From NCBI GenBank assembly GCA_900316285.1, contig ONCG01000005.1, positions 124,001 through 188,000 of the forward strand: a stretch of 64,000 nucleotides of DNA, written 5' to 3'. Source of the stretch: an uncultured Prevotellaceae bacterium. Lineage in GTDB: Bacteria > Bacteroidota > Bacteroidia > Bacteroidales > Bacteroidaceae. Made by a program: the position numbers and the translations under genes. Under the pieces are notes generated by a model that saw only the letters and a program-made list of their open reading frames with translations, had not been told where the DNA came from and ran no database searches. Shown one piece after another: positions 7,389 through 16,636 of the stretch (positions are counted from its first letter, which is position 1; each line of letters opens with the position of its first letter).

Positions 7389-9278
7389 CTATCTACCAAG
7401 CAACACCAGCAGCACGTTGATATCAGAAGGCGACACACCAGGAATGCGACTTGCCTGTGCCAGCGTCTCTGGATCGATGCGATGGAGCTTTTGTCGTCCT
7501 TCGGTAGAGATTTCTTGCAGCTCGTTGTAGTTGAACCTGCCTTTGATGCGTATGTTCTCTAGGCGTCGCATCTTGTCGGCAACGAGTTTCTCTCGCTCAA
7601 TATATCCTTTGTATTTGATTTTGATTTCTGCTGCTTCTGCAATTTCTTCCCATCGGTTCTCTGGCGATGAAATCACCTCTTTCAACGAAGGAATGATTTC
7701 TGATAACGACGCAATGGAAAGCTGTGGACGTGCAATCAAGTCGGCAACCTTGCAACCGAACTGGAGTGGTGTAGTGCCGAGCGTTTCCAATGCACTATTG
7801 ATGTCATGGGGTTTAACGGGAGTGTTTTCGCAGAAATCGATGATTTTGGCAATTTCTGCTTTCTTCTGCATCCACCAGTAGTAACGCTCCCGCGATGCCA
7901 GACCTAACTCGTAAGCTCGTTCCGTGAGTCGTGCGTCGGCGTCGTCTTGGCGAAGTAGGATACGGTACTCGGCGCGAGAGGTAAACATGCGGTAGGGTTC
8001 GTCGACACCTTTTGTCACCAAATCGTCGATGAGTACGCCGATATAGGCCTCGTCGCGTGCAAGAGTAAATGTAGTAGTGGGCTCGGAACCTGTAGCACCA
8101 GCCTTGAGAGCGGCGTTGATGCCGGCAACTAATCCTTGGCCTGCAGCTTCCTCGTAGCCTGTGGTTCCATTCACCTGTCCGGCCAAGAACAATCCATTGA
8201 CAACCTTCGATTCCAGTGTGTGCAGCAGTTGTGTTGGGTCGAAGAAATCGTATTCAATGGCATAGCCAGGCCTATAGACCTTAATATTTCGTAGTGCAGG
8301 AATCTCGCGCAGAGCGTTCACTTGTATTTCGATGGGCATACTCGATGAGAACCCGTTCAAATACATCTCGTTGGTGTCTACGCCTTCCGGCTCCAAGAAC
8401 AGTGGATGTTGTTCACGGTCGGGGAAGGTGACCAGTTTTGTCTCAATGGATGGGCAGTAGCGTGGACCAATAGACTGTATCTGACCGTTATAGAGTGGGG
8501 AGTCGTCGAGGCCTGAGCGCAGGATTTCATGAACTTTGGAATTCGTGTTCAGTAGCCAGCACGGCAACTGGGGTAGGGGACGCGCCTCACCCATGTAGGA
8601 GAACTTGTGGAAGTCATGCTCGCCAGGTTGTTCTTCCAACAGACTGAAATCTACGCTACGCTTGTCGATGCGAACCGGTGTGCCTGTTTTCATGCGTTCG
8701 GTGCGAATGCCCCAGCGTGTCAGACTCTCCGTGAAATGTGGTACGGCAGGCTCGGCAATGCGTCCACCGGGCACCATACAGCGGCCAACATGCAAGAGTC
8801 CGTTGAGGAATGTACCGGCAGTCACCACGACACACTTCGCCCGGAGCTCCACACCCCAGATCGTCTTCACGCCAACGGCACAGCCATCCTCAACGAGTAG
8901 CTCGTCGGCCTGGTCTTGCCAGATGTCAAGTCCATCGGTGTGGTCGAGTGTCTCGCGCCACTTCCAGATGAACTTCTCGCGGTCGCACTGGGCACGTGGA
9001 CTCCATACCGCCGGACCCTTGCCGCGATTGAGCATGCGGAACTGGATGGCCGTGGCGTCGGTAACACGTCCCATTTCGCCTCCGAGAGCATCTAACTCCC
9101 TGACTATCTGACCTTTAGCGATTCCGCCGACGGCAGGATTGCACGACATCTGGGCGATTTTATTCATGTCCATCGTCACCAAACACGTCTGTGCTCCCAT
9201 GCGTGCCGAAGCCACTGCAGCCTCACAGCCAGCATGTCCGCCGCCAATCACAATCACGTCGTATTTCAATGTCATCAT
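7389..9278 (-). CDS. mnmG: tRNA uridine-5-carboxymethylaminomethyl modification enzyme, FAD subunit
   Basis: MnmG/GidA (629 aa) works with MnmE to add carboxymethylaminomethyl groups at U34 of tRNAs. It has the dinucleotide-binding GGGHAGCEAA near residue 12, CNPAVGGIAKG, the MDLT-type FAD/folate elements, GLFLAGQVNGTTGYEEAA and a C-terminal helical domain ending in RIPGVSPSDINVLLVLL. Two adjacent ATGs (9278 and 9275) are possible starts. Two tandem promoters lie directly upstream inside a duplicated repeat. Confidence 0.97.
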   Translation of the reverse strand: MMTLKYDVIVIGGGHAGCEAAVASARMGAQTCLVTMDMNKIAQMSCNPAVGGIAKGQIVRELDALGGEMGRVTDATAIQFRMLNRGKGPAVWSPRAQCDREKFIWKWRETLDHTDGLDIWQDQADELLVEDGCAVGVKTIWGVELRAKCVVVTAGTFLNGLLHVGRCMVPGGRIAEPAVPHFTESLTRWGIRTERMKTGTPVRIDKRSVDFSLLEEQPGEHDFHKFSYMGEARPLPQLPCWLLNTNSKVHEILRSGLDDSPLYNGQIQSIGPRYCPSIETKLVTFPDREQHPLFLEPEGVDTNEMYLNGFSSSMPIEIQVNALREIPALRNIKVYRPGYAIEYDFFDPTQLLHTLESKVVNGLFLAGQVNGTTGYEEAAGQGLVAGINAALKAGATGSEPTTTFTLARDEAYIGVLIDDLVTKGVDEPYRMFTSRAEYRILLRQDDADARLTERAYELGLASRERYYWWMQKKAEIAKIIDFCENTPVKPHDINSALETLGTTPLQFGCKVADLIARPQLSIASLSEIIPSLKEVISSPENRWEEIAEAAEIKIKYKGYIEREKLVADKMRRLENIRIKGRFNYNELQEISTEGRQKLHRIDPETLAQASRIPGVSPSDINVLLVLLGR

Positions 9279-9301
9279 TCTCTATAGTGCATATTTCCCT
9301 G

Positions 9302-9332
9302 CAAAATTACGAATAAGTGAGCGAAATGCAAA
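9302..9332 (-). promoter_or_regulatory. mnmG proximal promoter (promoter-bearing repeat)
   Basis: On the minus strand TTTG (complement of 9329-9332), a 19-bp spacer and TAATTTTG (complement of 9302-9309) match the Bacteroidota consensus exactly. The leader to the mnmG ATG is about 15 nt. The same sequence recurs 87 bp upstream and in front of the gene starting at 62381. Confidence 0.8.
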
Positions 9333-9388
9333 GGAAAAAAGGATTTTTTTGCTTTTGCTTTTCCGAACGGAAGTAAATTCGGTGAAGC

Positions 9389-9419
9389 CAAAATTACGAA
9401 TAAGTGAGCGAAATGCAAA
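9389..9419 (-). promoter_or_regulatory. mnmG distal promoter (second repeat copy)
   Basis: TTTG-N19-TAATTTTG again (complements of 9416-9419 and 9389-9396), with the spacer identical to the proximal copy. The 24-bp identical core is at 9309-9332 and 9396-9419. Confidence 0.7.
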
Positions 9420-9537
9420 AAGAAAACTCGAATTTCTTTTTCATTCCCAAACGAAAGTGATTTCGACAATCGTCAAAAGTACAAAAAAACTTTGCCAAAA
9501 ATGCACAACATTTTCATAAATTATTTACTTTTGCAGT

Positions 9538-10023
9538 ATGAACAAGCATTTCGCAACCAGTACAACCCTTTTCGAAACGCCCTGTGGCTACCTTCTCTTA
9601 GGTGCCGAATCGGGTCATTTGTGCCAGTGTAGTTGGCTTCGTGAGCCTGTTCCGACAAGTATCACGAATGATGTCGACGCCCTTTTGCTCAACGAAGCAT
9701 GTCGACAATTGCAGGAATATTTTGCCCATGAGCGGCAGGAGTTTCAGCTTCCGTTGTCGATGTCTGGAACTTTGTTCCAGAAAAGTGCGTGGGAGGCGAT
9801 GCTAACCATTCCTTACGGACAGACCATTAGCTATGCGGAGGAAGCCCGTCGTGCAGGTCATCCCACAGCCCTGCGTGCCATCGGCAATGCCAATGGCAGG
9901 AATCCGCTGGCCATCATCGTGCCTTGTCATCGTGTCATTGCCAGCGATGGGACCCTTGGCGGCTACAGCAGTGGCCTCGACCGCAAGCGTTTCCTACTGC
10001 AATTGGAAGGAATTGCATGCTGA
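9538..10023 (+). CDS. ogt: Methylated-DNA--protein-cysteine methyltransferase
   Basis: This 161-aa suicide repair protein transfers O6-alkyl groups from guanine to its own cysteine. The acceptor Cys130 lies in IIVPCHRVI, preceded by the helix-turn-helix with the arginine finger (TALRAIGNANGRNP) and followed by GYSSGLDRKRFLL. The N-terminal part is the short RNase H-like domain. A -7 box TACTTTTG at 9526-9533 lies just 4 nt before the ATG, so the transcript may be nearly leaderless; a -33 TTTG at correct spacing is not seen. Divergent from mnmG. Confidence 0.95.
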   Translation: MNKHFATSTTLFETPCGYLLLGAESGHLCQCSWLREPVPTSITNDVDALLLNEACRQLQEYFAHERQEFQLPLSMSGTLFQKSAWEAMLTIPYGQTISYAEEARRAGHPTALRAIGNANGRNPLAIIVPCHRVIASDGTLGGYSSGLDRKRFLLQLEGIAC

Positions 10024-10093
10024 TAAAGGATTGTTGTCTAATGATAAAATAAAGAGTTTATCATAAAGAATTAGCATTTTAAATTTTGAAAAT

Positions 10094-10792
10094 ATGAGCA
10101 GACAATTTAAAAAACCAACACAAAAAATGAAAAAAGTGTTGCAATATGCTTTTATCTTGACTTTGATGTTAGCGGTTTGTGGGCTTTGTTACCCGCTTTT
10201 CAAAATCGATATGCTTCATGACAAGCAATTTGTCGTGACGATAATCGTCGTCTTTGCCATATTCGTTTTGGTAGAAATCGATGATAGATTTTCCCGTTGG
10301 TGGCGCGGAAAACTCAACACGTTTTGGAAAATGGCTTGCTCATACAAGGCAAGGGCTGTCGTTCGTGTTTGCGATATGGATGAAAAGCTGTTTTCAGAAA
10401 CGCTTCGTCAGTTCTGTTTTGACAATAGTACTGATGACGAACCCATGGAAAAGCCAACGGTAGAGACCAGAGACCGCACCCACGTACTGCGCTTTAACAA
10501 AATAGACTTCGATTCTGTTAGCTTCCTTGTGAATGACCTTGTGTATTCGGAAAGAGGACATCGCTATGATGCCAAGGCGTGGTATGAGTTTGGACAGATT
10601 GATAGAGACAACGAACAGCATCCCCTCAGCAGGCAGAAGGTGATGTTTTTTGTCCCAGAAGACGATGAAGAATACGACAATGTCTATTTTGTCACGTCGA
10701 AAGGCGACTGCTTCAAGTATTCGTTCGCAGCCATGTCGGTACCGAAATACATGCCAGAGGTGCGACAGCGTTACGAGCCTCTGCCGCTGTAG
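10094..10792 (+). CDS. Two-helix membrane protein, unknown function
   Basis: A 232-aa protein with a basic N-terminus, two membrane helices (about residues 17-36 and 46-62), then a soluble acidic region of about 165 residues, presumably cytoplasmic. I recognise no family. The soluble part contains MFFVPEDDEEYDNVYFV and ends in a proline-rich tail. It sits alone between ogt and the convergent pgeF gene; no strong terminator is visible in the 31-bp gap. Confidence 0.65.
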   Translation: MSRQFKKPTQKMKKVLQYAFILTLMLAVCGLCYPLFKIDMLHDKQFVVTIIVVFAIFVLVEIDDRFSRWWRGKLNTFWKMACSYKARAVVRVCDMDEKLFSETLRQFCFDNSTDDEPMEKPTVETRDRTHVLRFNKIDFDSVSFLVNDLVYSERGHRYDAKAWYEFGQIDRDNEQHPLSRQKVMFFVPEDDEEYDNVYFVTSKGDCFKYSFAAMSVPKYMPEVRQRYEPLPL

Positions 10793-10823
10793 GGTGCCGT
10801 TTTGCTTGGAAAGAATGAGACTA

Positions 10824-11630
10824 TTACTTCAACATGATGCCTGTGAAGATGCGACCCGAATGGATGCCCAGCCGACGGGCAGAGAAATAGTCGGCGTGTT
10901 GTTCATAGGTACAGACGTGCAGCGTGTGGATTTGTTCGCTACGCAGTCCCGCTTCTAACAATTGCTGGCAGTTGCACGCAGGCAGGTCGATGTGCCATTT
11001 CTCCCCATTTCCAACACCTTGGCTTGAAGGCATCAGGCAGGAAATGGGCTCCATCGAAAACCCTTCGGCAGCGAACGCATCGTAAACCTCCTGTCCAACC
11101 TCAAAGCTCTTTAAGCTGATGCCCGGTCCTATCTGTGCCACGACGTCGGAGGGCCGAGAGCCATAGCAGGCCGTCATGGCCGCCACAGCCTTCTCGGCGA
11201 TGCGCTGCACCGTGCCGCGCCATCCTGCATGCACGGCACACGCCACGCGGCGCCGCCCGTCGAAGAGCAGCAGAGGGATGCAGTCGGCCGTGGAAACGCC
11301 AATGCAGACGCCCTCCACGTCGGTCATTACGGCATCGGTGCCCTCGAGCGCCTCTTGGCGCTGAGCATCGTCGAGAGCGAGCAGCTGCGCGTCTACCTTA
11401 GCGATACGCGTCAGGTGCACCTGGTGAGGCATCAGCAGCTGCCGCGTGTCGATGCCGAGCAAATGGCACAACGCCTCGCGGTTTTTCTGTATGGCCGCGG
11501 GGTCGTCGCCACAATAGTTGTTGATGTTGAATGCAGCATAGTGGCCCTGGCTGTAGCCCCCATGTCGGGTGCTGCTGAAAGCCACCACGCCCGTTCCTAA
11601 CCGGTAGTGGGTAAGCGAAGGCTGCGTCAT
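10824..11630 (-). CDS. pgeF: Purine nucleoside phosphorylase-like laccase-domain protein (YfiH/LACC1)
   Basis: A 268-aa multicopper-polyphenol-oxidase-fold protein, formerly DUF152, now known to include purine nucleoside phosphorylase/adenosine deaminase activity and peptidoglycan editing (PgeF). Metal-ligand motifs are visible: MPHQVHL, STADCIPLLL, CAVHAGWRGTVQ and QIGPGIS. The start lies 3 nt after the stop of the LolA-like gene, so the two are co-transcribed. Confidence 0.9.
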   Translation of the reverse strand: MTQPSLTHYRLGTGVVAFSSTRHGGYSQGHYAAFNINNYCGDDPAAIQKNREALCHLLGIDTRQLLMPHQVHLTRIAKVDAQLLALDDAQRQEALEGTDAVMTDVEGVCIGVSTADCIPLLLFDGRRRVACAVHAGWRGTVQRIAEKAVAAMTACYGSRPSDVVAQIGPGISLKSFEVGQEVYDAFAAEGFSMEPISCLMPSSQGVGNGEKWHIDLPACNCQQLLEAGLRSEQIHTLHVCTYEQHADYFSARRLGIHSGRIFTGIMLK

Positions 11631-11633
11631 GAC

Positions 11634-12281
11634 TTATTTGCGCACGATTTTAGCCTTAGCGTATTTGTTCTGGTTGAACTTAAACACCTGGTCGTTCACG
11701 CCGATTTTGATTTTCTGCACCGTCATCTTCATCGTCACGCCGCTCTCCTTGGCCGAAAATTCCTGGAAATAGTTGTTTTTCTTGTTGATGAGCATCACCG
11801 CGCGCTTTGGCAACTCCTTGTCCTTCGGGTTGGTGAAGGTGATTTCGTAGTAGTCGCCCTTCGTCTTCAGCGTTGCCTTGCTATATTCGTGGTCGAGGTC
11901 GAAGTCTATTTCGTAATCGCCCTTCGGCTTCTTGGCGGGTTTCGAGATGGTGAGCGTGTCTACGGCATCTTTCTTAAAAGCTTTCTTGTATTCCCATTGT
12001 TGCACGCCGTCGTAGCCCGATTCGGAATAAATCTCGCGGCCTAAGAGTTTCATCGATATTTGCGAAAGCGATTTCTCGCCCTTGGTAAACATCTTGATGT
12101 TCATGTTCATTTTTGCAATGGAAACACCGGCAGAAACCTTCATGTCGATTTCCATACCCGACGGGTGGTCCATCTTCTTGCTGCACTCGGCAAGAATCTT
12201 GCTTACCTCCTGCGGAACTTGGGCTTGCAGGCCTGTGCTCATCAGCATCATGGCCAGTAGTAATACTTGGATTTTTTTCAT
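11634..12281 (-). CDS. LolA-like periplasmic lipoprotein carrier protein
   Basis: A 215-aa exported protein with a signal peptide (MKKIQVLLLAMMLMSTGLQA, cleavage near AQA/Q). The mature part is a strand-rich fold of the LolA/LolB kind, with ISMKLLGREIYSESGYDG and LTISKPAKKPKGDYEIDFDL resembling Bacteroidota LolA-like outer-membrane lipoprotein chaperones. It would ferry lipoproteins through the periplasm. Similarity to the classical LolA is low, so the function is moderately supported. Order of transcription: kinase-CYTH gene, repeat spacer, this gene, pgeF. Confidence 0.7.
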   Translation of the reverse strand: MKKIQVLLLAMMLMSTGLQAQVPQEVSKILAECSKKMDHPSGMEIDMKVSAGVSIAKMNMNIKMFTKGEKSLSQISMKLLGREIYSESGYDGVQQWEYKKAFKKDAVDTLTISKPAKKPKGDYEIDFDLDHEYSKATLKTKGDYYEITFTNPKDKELPKRAVMLINKKNNYFQEFSAKESGVTMKMTVQKIKIGVNDQVFKFNQNKYAKAKIVRK

Positions 12282-12334
12282 AAAAGTGGGGAAAAGTTGA
12301 AATGTTGAATAGGGGTTGAGAGGTTGAGAAGTTC

Positions 12335-12444
12335 TTTCTCCGCTACGCTACGAAAGCGACCAAGGTCGAGCGGAGGGGTTGAGAAGTTGTGTTGGGGCTT
12401 TCTCCGCTCGAGCTACGAAGGCGTCGCTTCGAGCCGAGCGGAGA
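12335..12444. repeat. Two related hairpin repeats in spacer
   Basis: Two diverged copies (about 12335-12375 and 12399-12444) start TTTCTCCGCT and end AGCGGAG. The second folds into a long imperfect stem (CTCCGCTCGAG against CGAGCCGAGCGGAG). They are surrounded by GTTGAGA-type short repeats at 12303-12332 and 12376-12389. These are REP-like intergenic elements. Confidence 0.65.
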
Positions 12445-12468
12445 GGTTGGGGGAGTAGGGTGTTGCGC

Positions 12469-13566
12469 TTATCCTCGGAGGGCGAGGTTGTAGTTGTAGT
12501 ACTCGGTGCGGCCGGTGATGTCCTCCACGACGCGCAGGAAGGGCGGGAACTTCACGTCCTCGTGGCACTTGATGCCCTTTGTCTCCAAAATCATCAGGCC
12601 AGAGACGGGCTTCTCGTAGCTGTCCAGTTCGAAGTATTGTCCTTTCCAGATGAAGCTCTTGCGGCGCTTCACAATGGTTTGGCGGTAGGGATCGGCCTGC
12701 TTCACCAGCGACTCATAGAGGTTGTTGTCCACCTGCCGTTCGGTCTCCAGCTGTTCGGTTTCCGAAATCTTCTTCTTCGTGGTGAGGATGTTCACGAACT
12801 TTCCATTCCAGTCGCGGCGGCGCAGGCGCATCTCCACGCCCGGCTCGGCCACGAGGTAGGTCTGCGTGATGAGGCTCTCGGAGGCTTCGGGAATGTCGCC
12901 CGACACCTCGACGATGTACTTGCGCTCCTCCTCGATGGGCTGCGGCAGTCCGAGCACGTTGGCAATCTCCTTCAGCACACGGTTCAACTTGGCTTGGAAG
13001 TCGTCGTTGTTGTTGATGACGCGCAGATGTGGATGGCCCGTCCAAGCGTTCACCACCTTCTTATCTAGCTCGCGGGCGATGCGCAAACCTTCTTCATTCA
13101 TCTGCTCATAGCGTGTGGCGTTCGTAGCGGTGGTGTAGTATTTCTCTGCACCATCGGCAGCCGACACGAGGTGTAGCACGGCGTCGTAGCGTGCCCGCAG
13201 CTGATTGGTGTCGGTGCCGGCCTTTGCTGTGATGTCGTCCCACATCTCAGGAGTCATGTAAGCTGAGATGTCCATCGTGCCACGGTCGCAGACAATGAGC
13301 GTGGGCTTGGTGCACACTTCGGCCATGCGCATGAACATATCCTCCAGTGCCAGCTGAGTCTCCAGAATGGCACGCTCGCCCTCATAATAGAGTTTGCGGT
13401 TGGGAGTGAGGAAATTCCAGCCTGCTTGGCTGTAAAGAGTGGGTACTTCGGGAATGGTGAACACCTTGTAGCCATAGTTCGAGAAGTAGTCTACGATCTT
13501 CACGAGTGCGGTGGTCTTTCCTGCACACGGTCCTCCTGTGAGTACGATTTTCTTGATTTCTTTCAT
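12469..13566 (-). CDS. P-loop nucleoside-kinase-like ATPase fused to a CYTH-like domain
   Basis: A 365-aa protein. Residues 1-190 are an AAA_28/NadR-kinase-like P-loop domain with Walker A GGPCAGKTT (11-19) and LIVCDRGTMD (Walker-B/LID region). From about residue 205 comes EEERKYIVEV, the ExERK signature of a CYTH/triphosphate-tunnel domain, then MRLRRRDWNGK and ELDSYEKPVSGLMILETKG. The same two-domain order is known in eukaryotic Ttd14-like proteins. The substrate is unknown; phosphoinositide, nucleotide or polyphosphate binding are possibilities. The frame opens at 13632 but homology starts at MKEIKKIVLTGG, hence ATG 13566. Confidence 0.8.
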   Translation of the reverse strand: MKEIKKIVLTGGPCAGKTTALVKIVDYFSNYGYKVFTIPEVPTLYSQAGWNFLTPNRKLYYEGERAILETQLALEDMFMRMAEVCTKPTLIVCDRGTMDISAYMTPEMWDDITAKAGTDTNQLRARYDAVLHLVSAADGAEKYYTTATNATRYEQMNEEGLRIARELDKKVVNAWTGHPHLRVINNNDDFQAKLNRVLKEIANVLGLPQPIEEERKYIVEVSGDIPEASESLITQTYLVAEPGVEMRLRRRDWNGKFVNILTTKKKISETEQLETERQVDNNLYESLVKQADPYRQTIVKRRKSFIWKGQYFELDSYEKPVSGLMILETKGIKCHEDVKFPPFLRVVEDITGRTEYYNYNLALRG

Positions 13567-13660
13567 ACGTTGTTGAGCCTTGTAGGCACTGTAATTTGGT
13601 GTAATTAGGTAATTTTCAGTGCAAAAATACAAATTTAAATGGAATTTTTATCTGTTTTTG

Positions 13661-13691
13661 TTTGAATTATCACTAAAAAATATTATTTTTG
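13661..13691 (+). promoter_or_regulatory. Promoter of the sdhCAB operon
   Basis: TTTG (13661-13664), a 19-bp spacer and TATTTTTG (13684-13691) match the Bacteroidota consensus perfectly. Initiation near 13698 gives a leader of about 125 nt. Confidence 0.82.
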
Positions 13692-13708
13692 CAGTCACAA
13701 AGTCTTTT

Positions 13709-13762
13709 GGGCATACCTAAAAGAGGTTACGCCCAGAAATAATATGTGTGGGTTGATACCCT
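13709..13762 (+). promoter_or_regulatory. Structured 5' leader of sdhCAB
   Basis: The leader contains an imperfect hairpin at 13709-13736 (TGGGC...ACCT / AGGT...GCCCA) and a small one at 13751-13762 (GGGTTGATACCC). It could hold a control element, but I recognise no riboswitch class. Confidence 0.4.
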
Positions 13763-13824
13763 GGAAGCATCTAAGCAATCAACAATAATCAATATTTTCA
13801 AAACATCAAAAACATCAATCATTT

Positions 13825-14529
13825 ATGTGGTTAATCAATTCATCAATTGGTAGGAAAGTGGTCATGTCGGTCACCGGCATTGCACTCATCCTGTTCCTGA
13901 CGTTCCACTGCTGTATGAACGTCGTGGCACTCTTCTCAGGAGAGGCCTACAACACGATCTGTGAATTGCTCGGAGCCAACTGGTATGCTGTAGCGGCAAC
14001 GCTCGGCTTGGCAGCGCTCGCAGTGATTCACATTGTTTATGCTTTCATCCTTACGGCTCAGAATCGTCGTGCACGTGGCGCCGAGCGCTACGCTGTCACC
14101 GATAAGCCCGCAAAGGTTGAATGGGCCTCTCAGAACATGCTCGTGCTGGGTATTATCATCCTGCTCGGTCTGTTGCTGCACCTCTTCAACTTCTGGTACA
14201 ACATGATGTTTGCCGAGTTGTTCCCCTCCATCCATTTCGATCCGGCTCCCGCCGACGGATTTGGAAAGATCGTGAACACGTTCTCCAACCCCATCTACGT
14301 TGTGCTCTATGTGATTTGGATCGTAGCCATCTGGTTCCACCTCTCTCACGGCTTCTGGTCAGCATTGCATACGCTGGGCTGGAATGGTAAGATTTGGGAA
14401 AAGCGCTGGAAGTGCATCGGCCTCATCTACACCACGTTGCTCATGCTTGGCTTCCTCGTGGTAGTGTTGGCATTCACCTTCGGTATTGCTCCCAGTCTTT
14501 GCTGCGATGCCGCTTGCTGTGGTGCTTAA
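13825..14529 (+). CDS. sdhC: Succinate dehydrogenase/fumarate reductase cytochrome b subunit
   Basis: A 234-aa membrane anchor of the b558 family with five predicted helices (about 12-32, 55-78, 107-127, 155-180 and 203-225). Histidines in the helices (FHCCMN, AVIHIVY, LLHLFNF, WFHLSHGFWSALH) are candidate ligands for two haems. It passes electrons between menaquinone and SdhB. First gene of the operon; sdhA follows after 44 bp. The cysteine-rich end (APSLCCDAACCGA) is unusual. Confidence 0.93.
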   Translation: MWLINSSIGRKVVMSVTGIALILFLTFHCCMNVVALFSGEAYNTICELLGANWYAVAATLGLAALAVIHIVYAFILTAQNRRARGAERYAVTDKPAKVEWASQNMLVLGIIILLGLLLHLFNFWYNMMFAELFPSIHFDPAPADGFGKIVNTFSNPIYVVLYVIWIVAIWFHLSHGFWSALHTLGWNGKIWEKRWKCIGLIYTTLLMLGFLVVVLAFTFGIAPSLCCDAACCGA

Positions 14530-14573
14530 TTTTCAATCGTCAATCGTAAATCCGTTAATCGTTAATTAAGATT

Positions 14574-16556
14574 ATGGCAAAAGTATTAGATTCAAAAATT
14601 CCACAAGGGCCAGTTGCCGAAAAGTGGAAAGAATATAAAGCTCATCAGCGTCTTGTAAACCCGAAGAATAAGCTGAAACTCGATGTCATCGTTGTCGGTA
14701 CCGGTTTGGCAGGTGCATCGGCAGCAGCATCGCTTGGTGAGATGGGCTTCAACGTCATCAACCTGTGCATTCAGGACTCACCCCGCCGTGCTCACTCCAT
14801 CGCCGCTCAGGGTGGTATCAACGCTGCTAAGTGCTATCAGAACGATGGTGACTCGGTTTATCGTCTGTTCTACGACACCGTGAAGGGTGGCGACTATCGT
14901 GCTCGTGAGGCCAACGTCTATCGTCTGGCAGAGGTGTCGAACAACATCATCGACCAGTGCGTGGCACAGGGTGTTCCCTTCGCTCGTGAATATGGTGGCA
15001 TGCTCGCCAACCGTTCGTTCGGTGGCGCTCAGGTCAGCCGTACGTTCTATGCCAAGGGTCAGACCGGCCAGCAGCTGCTGCTCGGTGCCTACTCGTCGCT
15101 CTCGCGCCAGGTGGAGCTCGGCAAGGTGAAGCTCTACACCCGCTACGAGATGGAGGATGTCGTCATCGTCGACGGTCGTGCCCGCGGTATCATCGCCAAG
15201 GACCTCACCACCGGCAAGCTGCATCGCTTCTCGGCCAACGCCGTGGTTATCGCCACGGGTGGTTATGGCAACACCTACTTCCTTTCGACCAATGCTATGG
15301 GCTGCAACTGCACCGCAGCTATCCAGTGCTATCGTAAGGGTGCCTACATGGCTAACCCCTCTTACGTGCAGATTCACCCCACCTGCATCCCCGTGCATGG
15401 CGACAAGCAGTCGAAGCTCACGCTGATGTCGGAGTCGCTGCGTAACGACGGCCGCATCTGGGTGCCGAAGAAGCTCGAGGATGCCAAGAAGCTGCAGCGT
15501 GGCGAGATTCAGGGTTGGGACATCCCCGAGGAAGACCGCGACTACTATCTGGAGCGTCGCTATCCCGCCTTCGGTAACCTCGTGCCCCGCGACGTGGCTT
15601 CGCGTGCTGCCAAGGAGCGTTGCGACCACGGCTTCGGCGTGAACAACACCGGTCTGGCTGTGTTCCTCGACTTCTCTGAGTCCATCAACCGCCTCGGCCT
15701 CGATGAGATTATGCAGCGCTATGGCAACCTCTTCGAGATGTACGAGGAGATCACCGACGTCTTCCCCGGCGAGCTCGCCAAGGAAATCAACGGCGTGAAG
15801 TACTACAAGCCCATGATGATCTTCCCCGCCATCCACTACACGATGGGTGGTATCTGGGTCGACTACGAGCTGCAGACCACCATCCCCGGTCTGTTCGCTA
15901 TCGGTGAGTGCAACTTCTCCGACCACGGTGCAAACCGCCTCGGTGCTTCGGCTCTGATGCAGGGTCTGGCCGACGGTTACTTCGTGCTGCCTTACACCAT
16001 TCAGAACTACCTCGCCGACCAGAGCATCTGGGGCAAGATCTCTACCGATCTGCCTGAGTTTGCTGAGGCCGAGAAGGGCGTCGAGAAGGAAATCGACCGC
16101 CTCATGGGCATCCAGGGCAAGCGTTCCGTCGACTCCATCCATAAGGAGCTTGGCCACATCATGTGGGAGCACGTCGGCATGGGTCGTACGAAGGAAGGTC
16201 TGGAAGAGGGCTTGAAGCTGATGCGCGAGCTCAAGAAGGAGTTCGACACCAACCTGTTCGTGCCCGGCACGAAGGAAGGCGTCAACGTCGAACTCGACAA
16301 GGCCATCCACCTGCGCGACTTCATCCTCATGGGTCAGCTTGTTGCTTACGATGCACTCCATCGTGAGGAATCCTGCGGCGGACACTTCCGCGAGGAGCAC
16401 CAGACCGAGGAAGGCGAAGCCAAGCGCGACGATGAGCACTTCTTCTATGTTGGCTGCTGGGAATACCAGGGCGACGACACGAAGGCTCCCGAGCTCATTA
16501 AGGAACCGCTCGAGTATGAGGCAATCAAGGTACAAACACGTAACTATAAGAATTAA
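14574..16556 (+). CDS. sdhA: Succinate dehydrogenase/fumarate reductase flavoprotein subunit
   Basis: SdhA (660 aa) carries the covalently bound FAD and the succinate/fumarate site. [15 protein letters not shown] (about 37-51) is the Rossmann motif and [15 protein letters not shown] holds the FAD-linked His74. Later blocks include [33 protein letters not shown] and [18 protein letters not shown]. In saccharolytic Bacteroidota this complex mainly works as fumarate reductase to produce succinate. A very strongly C/G-biased third position compared with surrounding genes suggests high expression. Confidence 0.97.
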   Translation: MAKVLDSKIPQGPVAEKWKEYKAHQRLVNPKNKLKLDVIVVGTGLAGASAAASLGEMGFNVINLCIQDSPRRAHSIAAQGGINAAKCYQNDGDSVYRLFYDTVKGGDYRAREANVYRLAEVSNNIIDQCVAQGVPFAREYGGMLANRSFGGAQVSRTFYAKGQTGQQLLLGAYSSLSRQVELGKVKLYTRYEMEDVVIVDGRARGIIAKDLTTGKLHRFSANAVVIATGGYGNTYFLSTNAMGCNCTAAIQCYRKGAYMANPSYVQIHPTCIPVHGDKQSKLTLMSESLRNDGRIWVPKKLEDAKKLQRGEIQGWDIPEEDRDYYLERRYPAFGNLVPRDVASRAAKERCDHGFGVNNTGLAVFLDFSESINRLGLDEIMQRYGNLFEMYEEITDVFPGELAKEINGVKYYKPMMIFPAIHYTMGGIWVDYELQTTIPGLFAIGECNFSDHGANRLGASALMQGLADGYFVLPYTIQNYLADQSIWGKISTDLPEFAEAEKGVEKEIDRLMGIQGKRSVDSIHKELGHIMWEHVGMGRTKEGLEEGLKLMRELKKEFDTNLFVPGTKEGVNVELDKAIHLRDFILMGQLVAYDALHREESCGGHFREEHQTEEGEAKRDDEHFFYVGCWEYQGDDTKAPELIKEPLEYEAIKVQTRNYKN

Positions 16557-16636
16557 TGTGCAAGCCGAAGGCAAAGCCAAGTTCGCTTGAGCTCTGCTGA
16601 GGCGATGCCCTTTAATCATCAAAGATAATTAAAATT

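Noticed and set aside
14778-16622. A 614-residue open frame antisense to sdhA
   Set aside because: The plus strand encodes a complete, motif-rich SdhA; the antisense frame has no recognisable motif and results from the strong third-position bias of sdhA.
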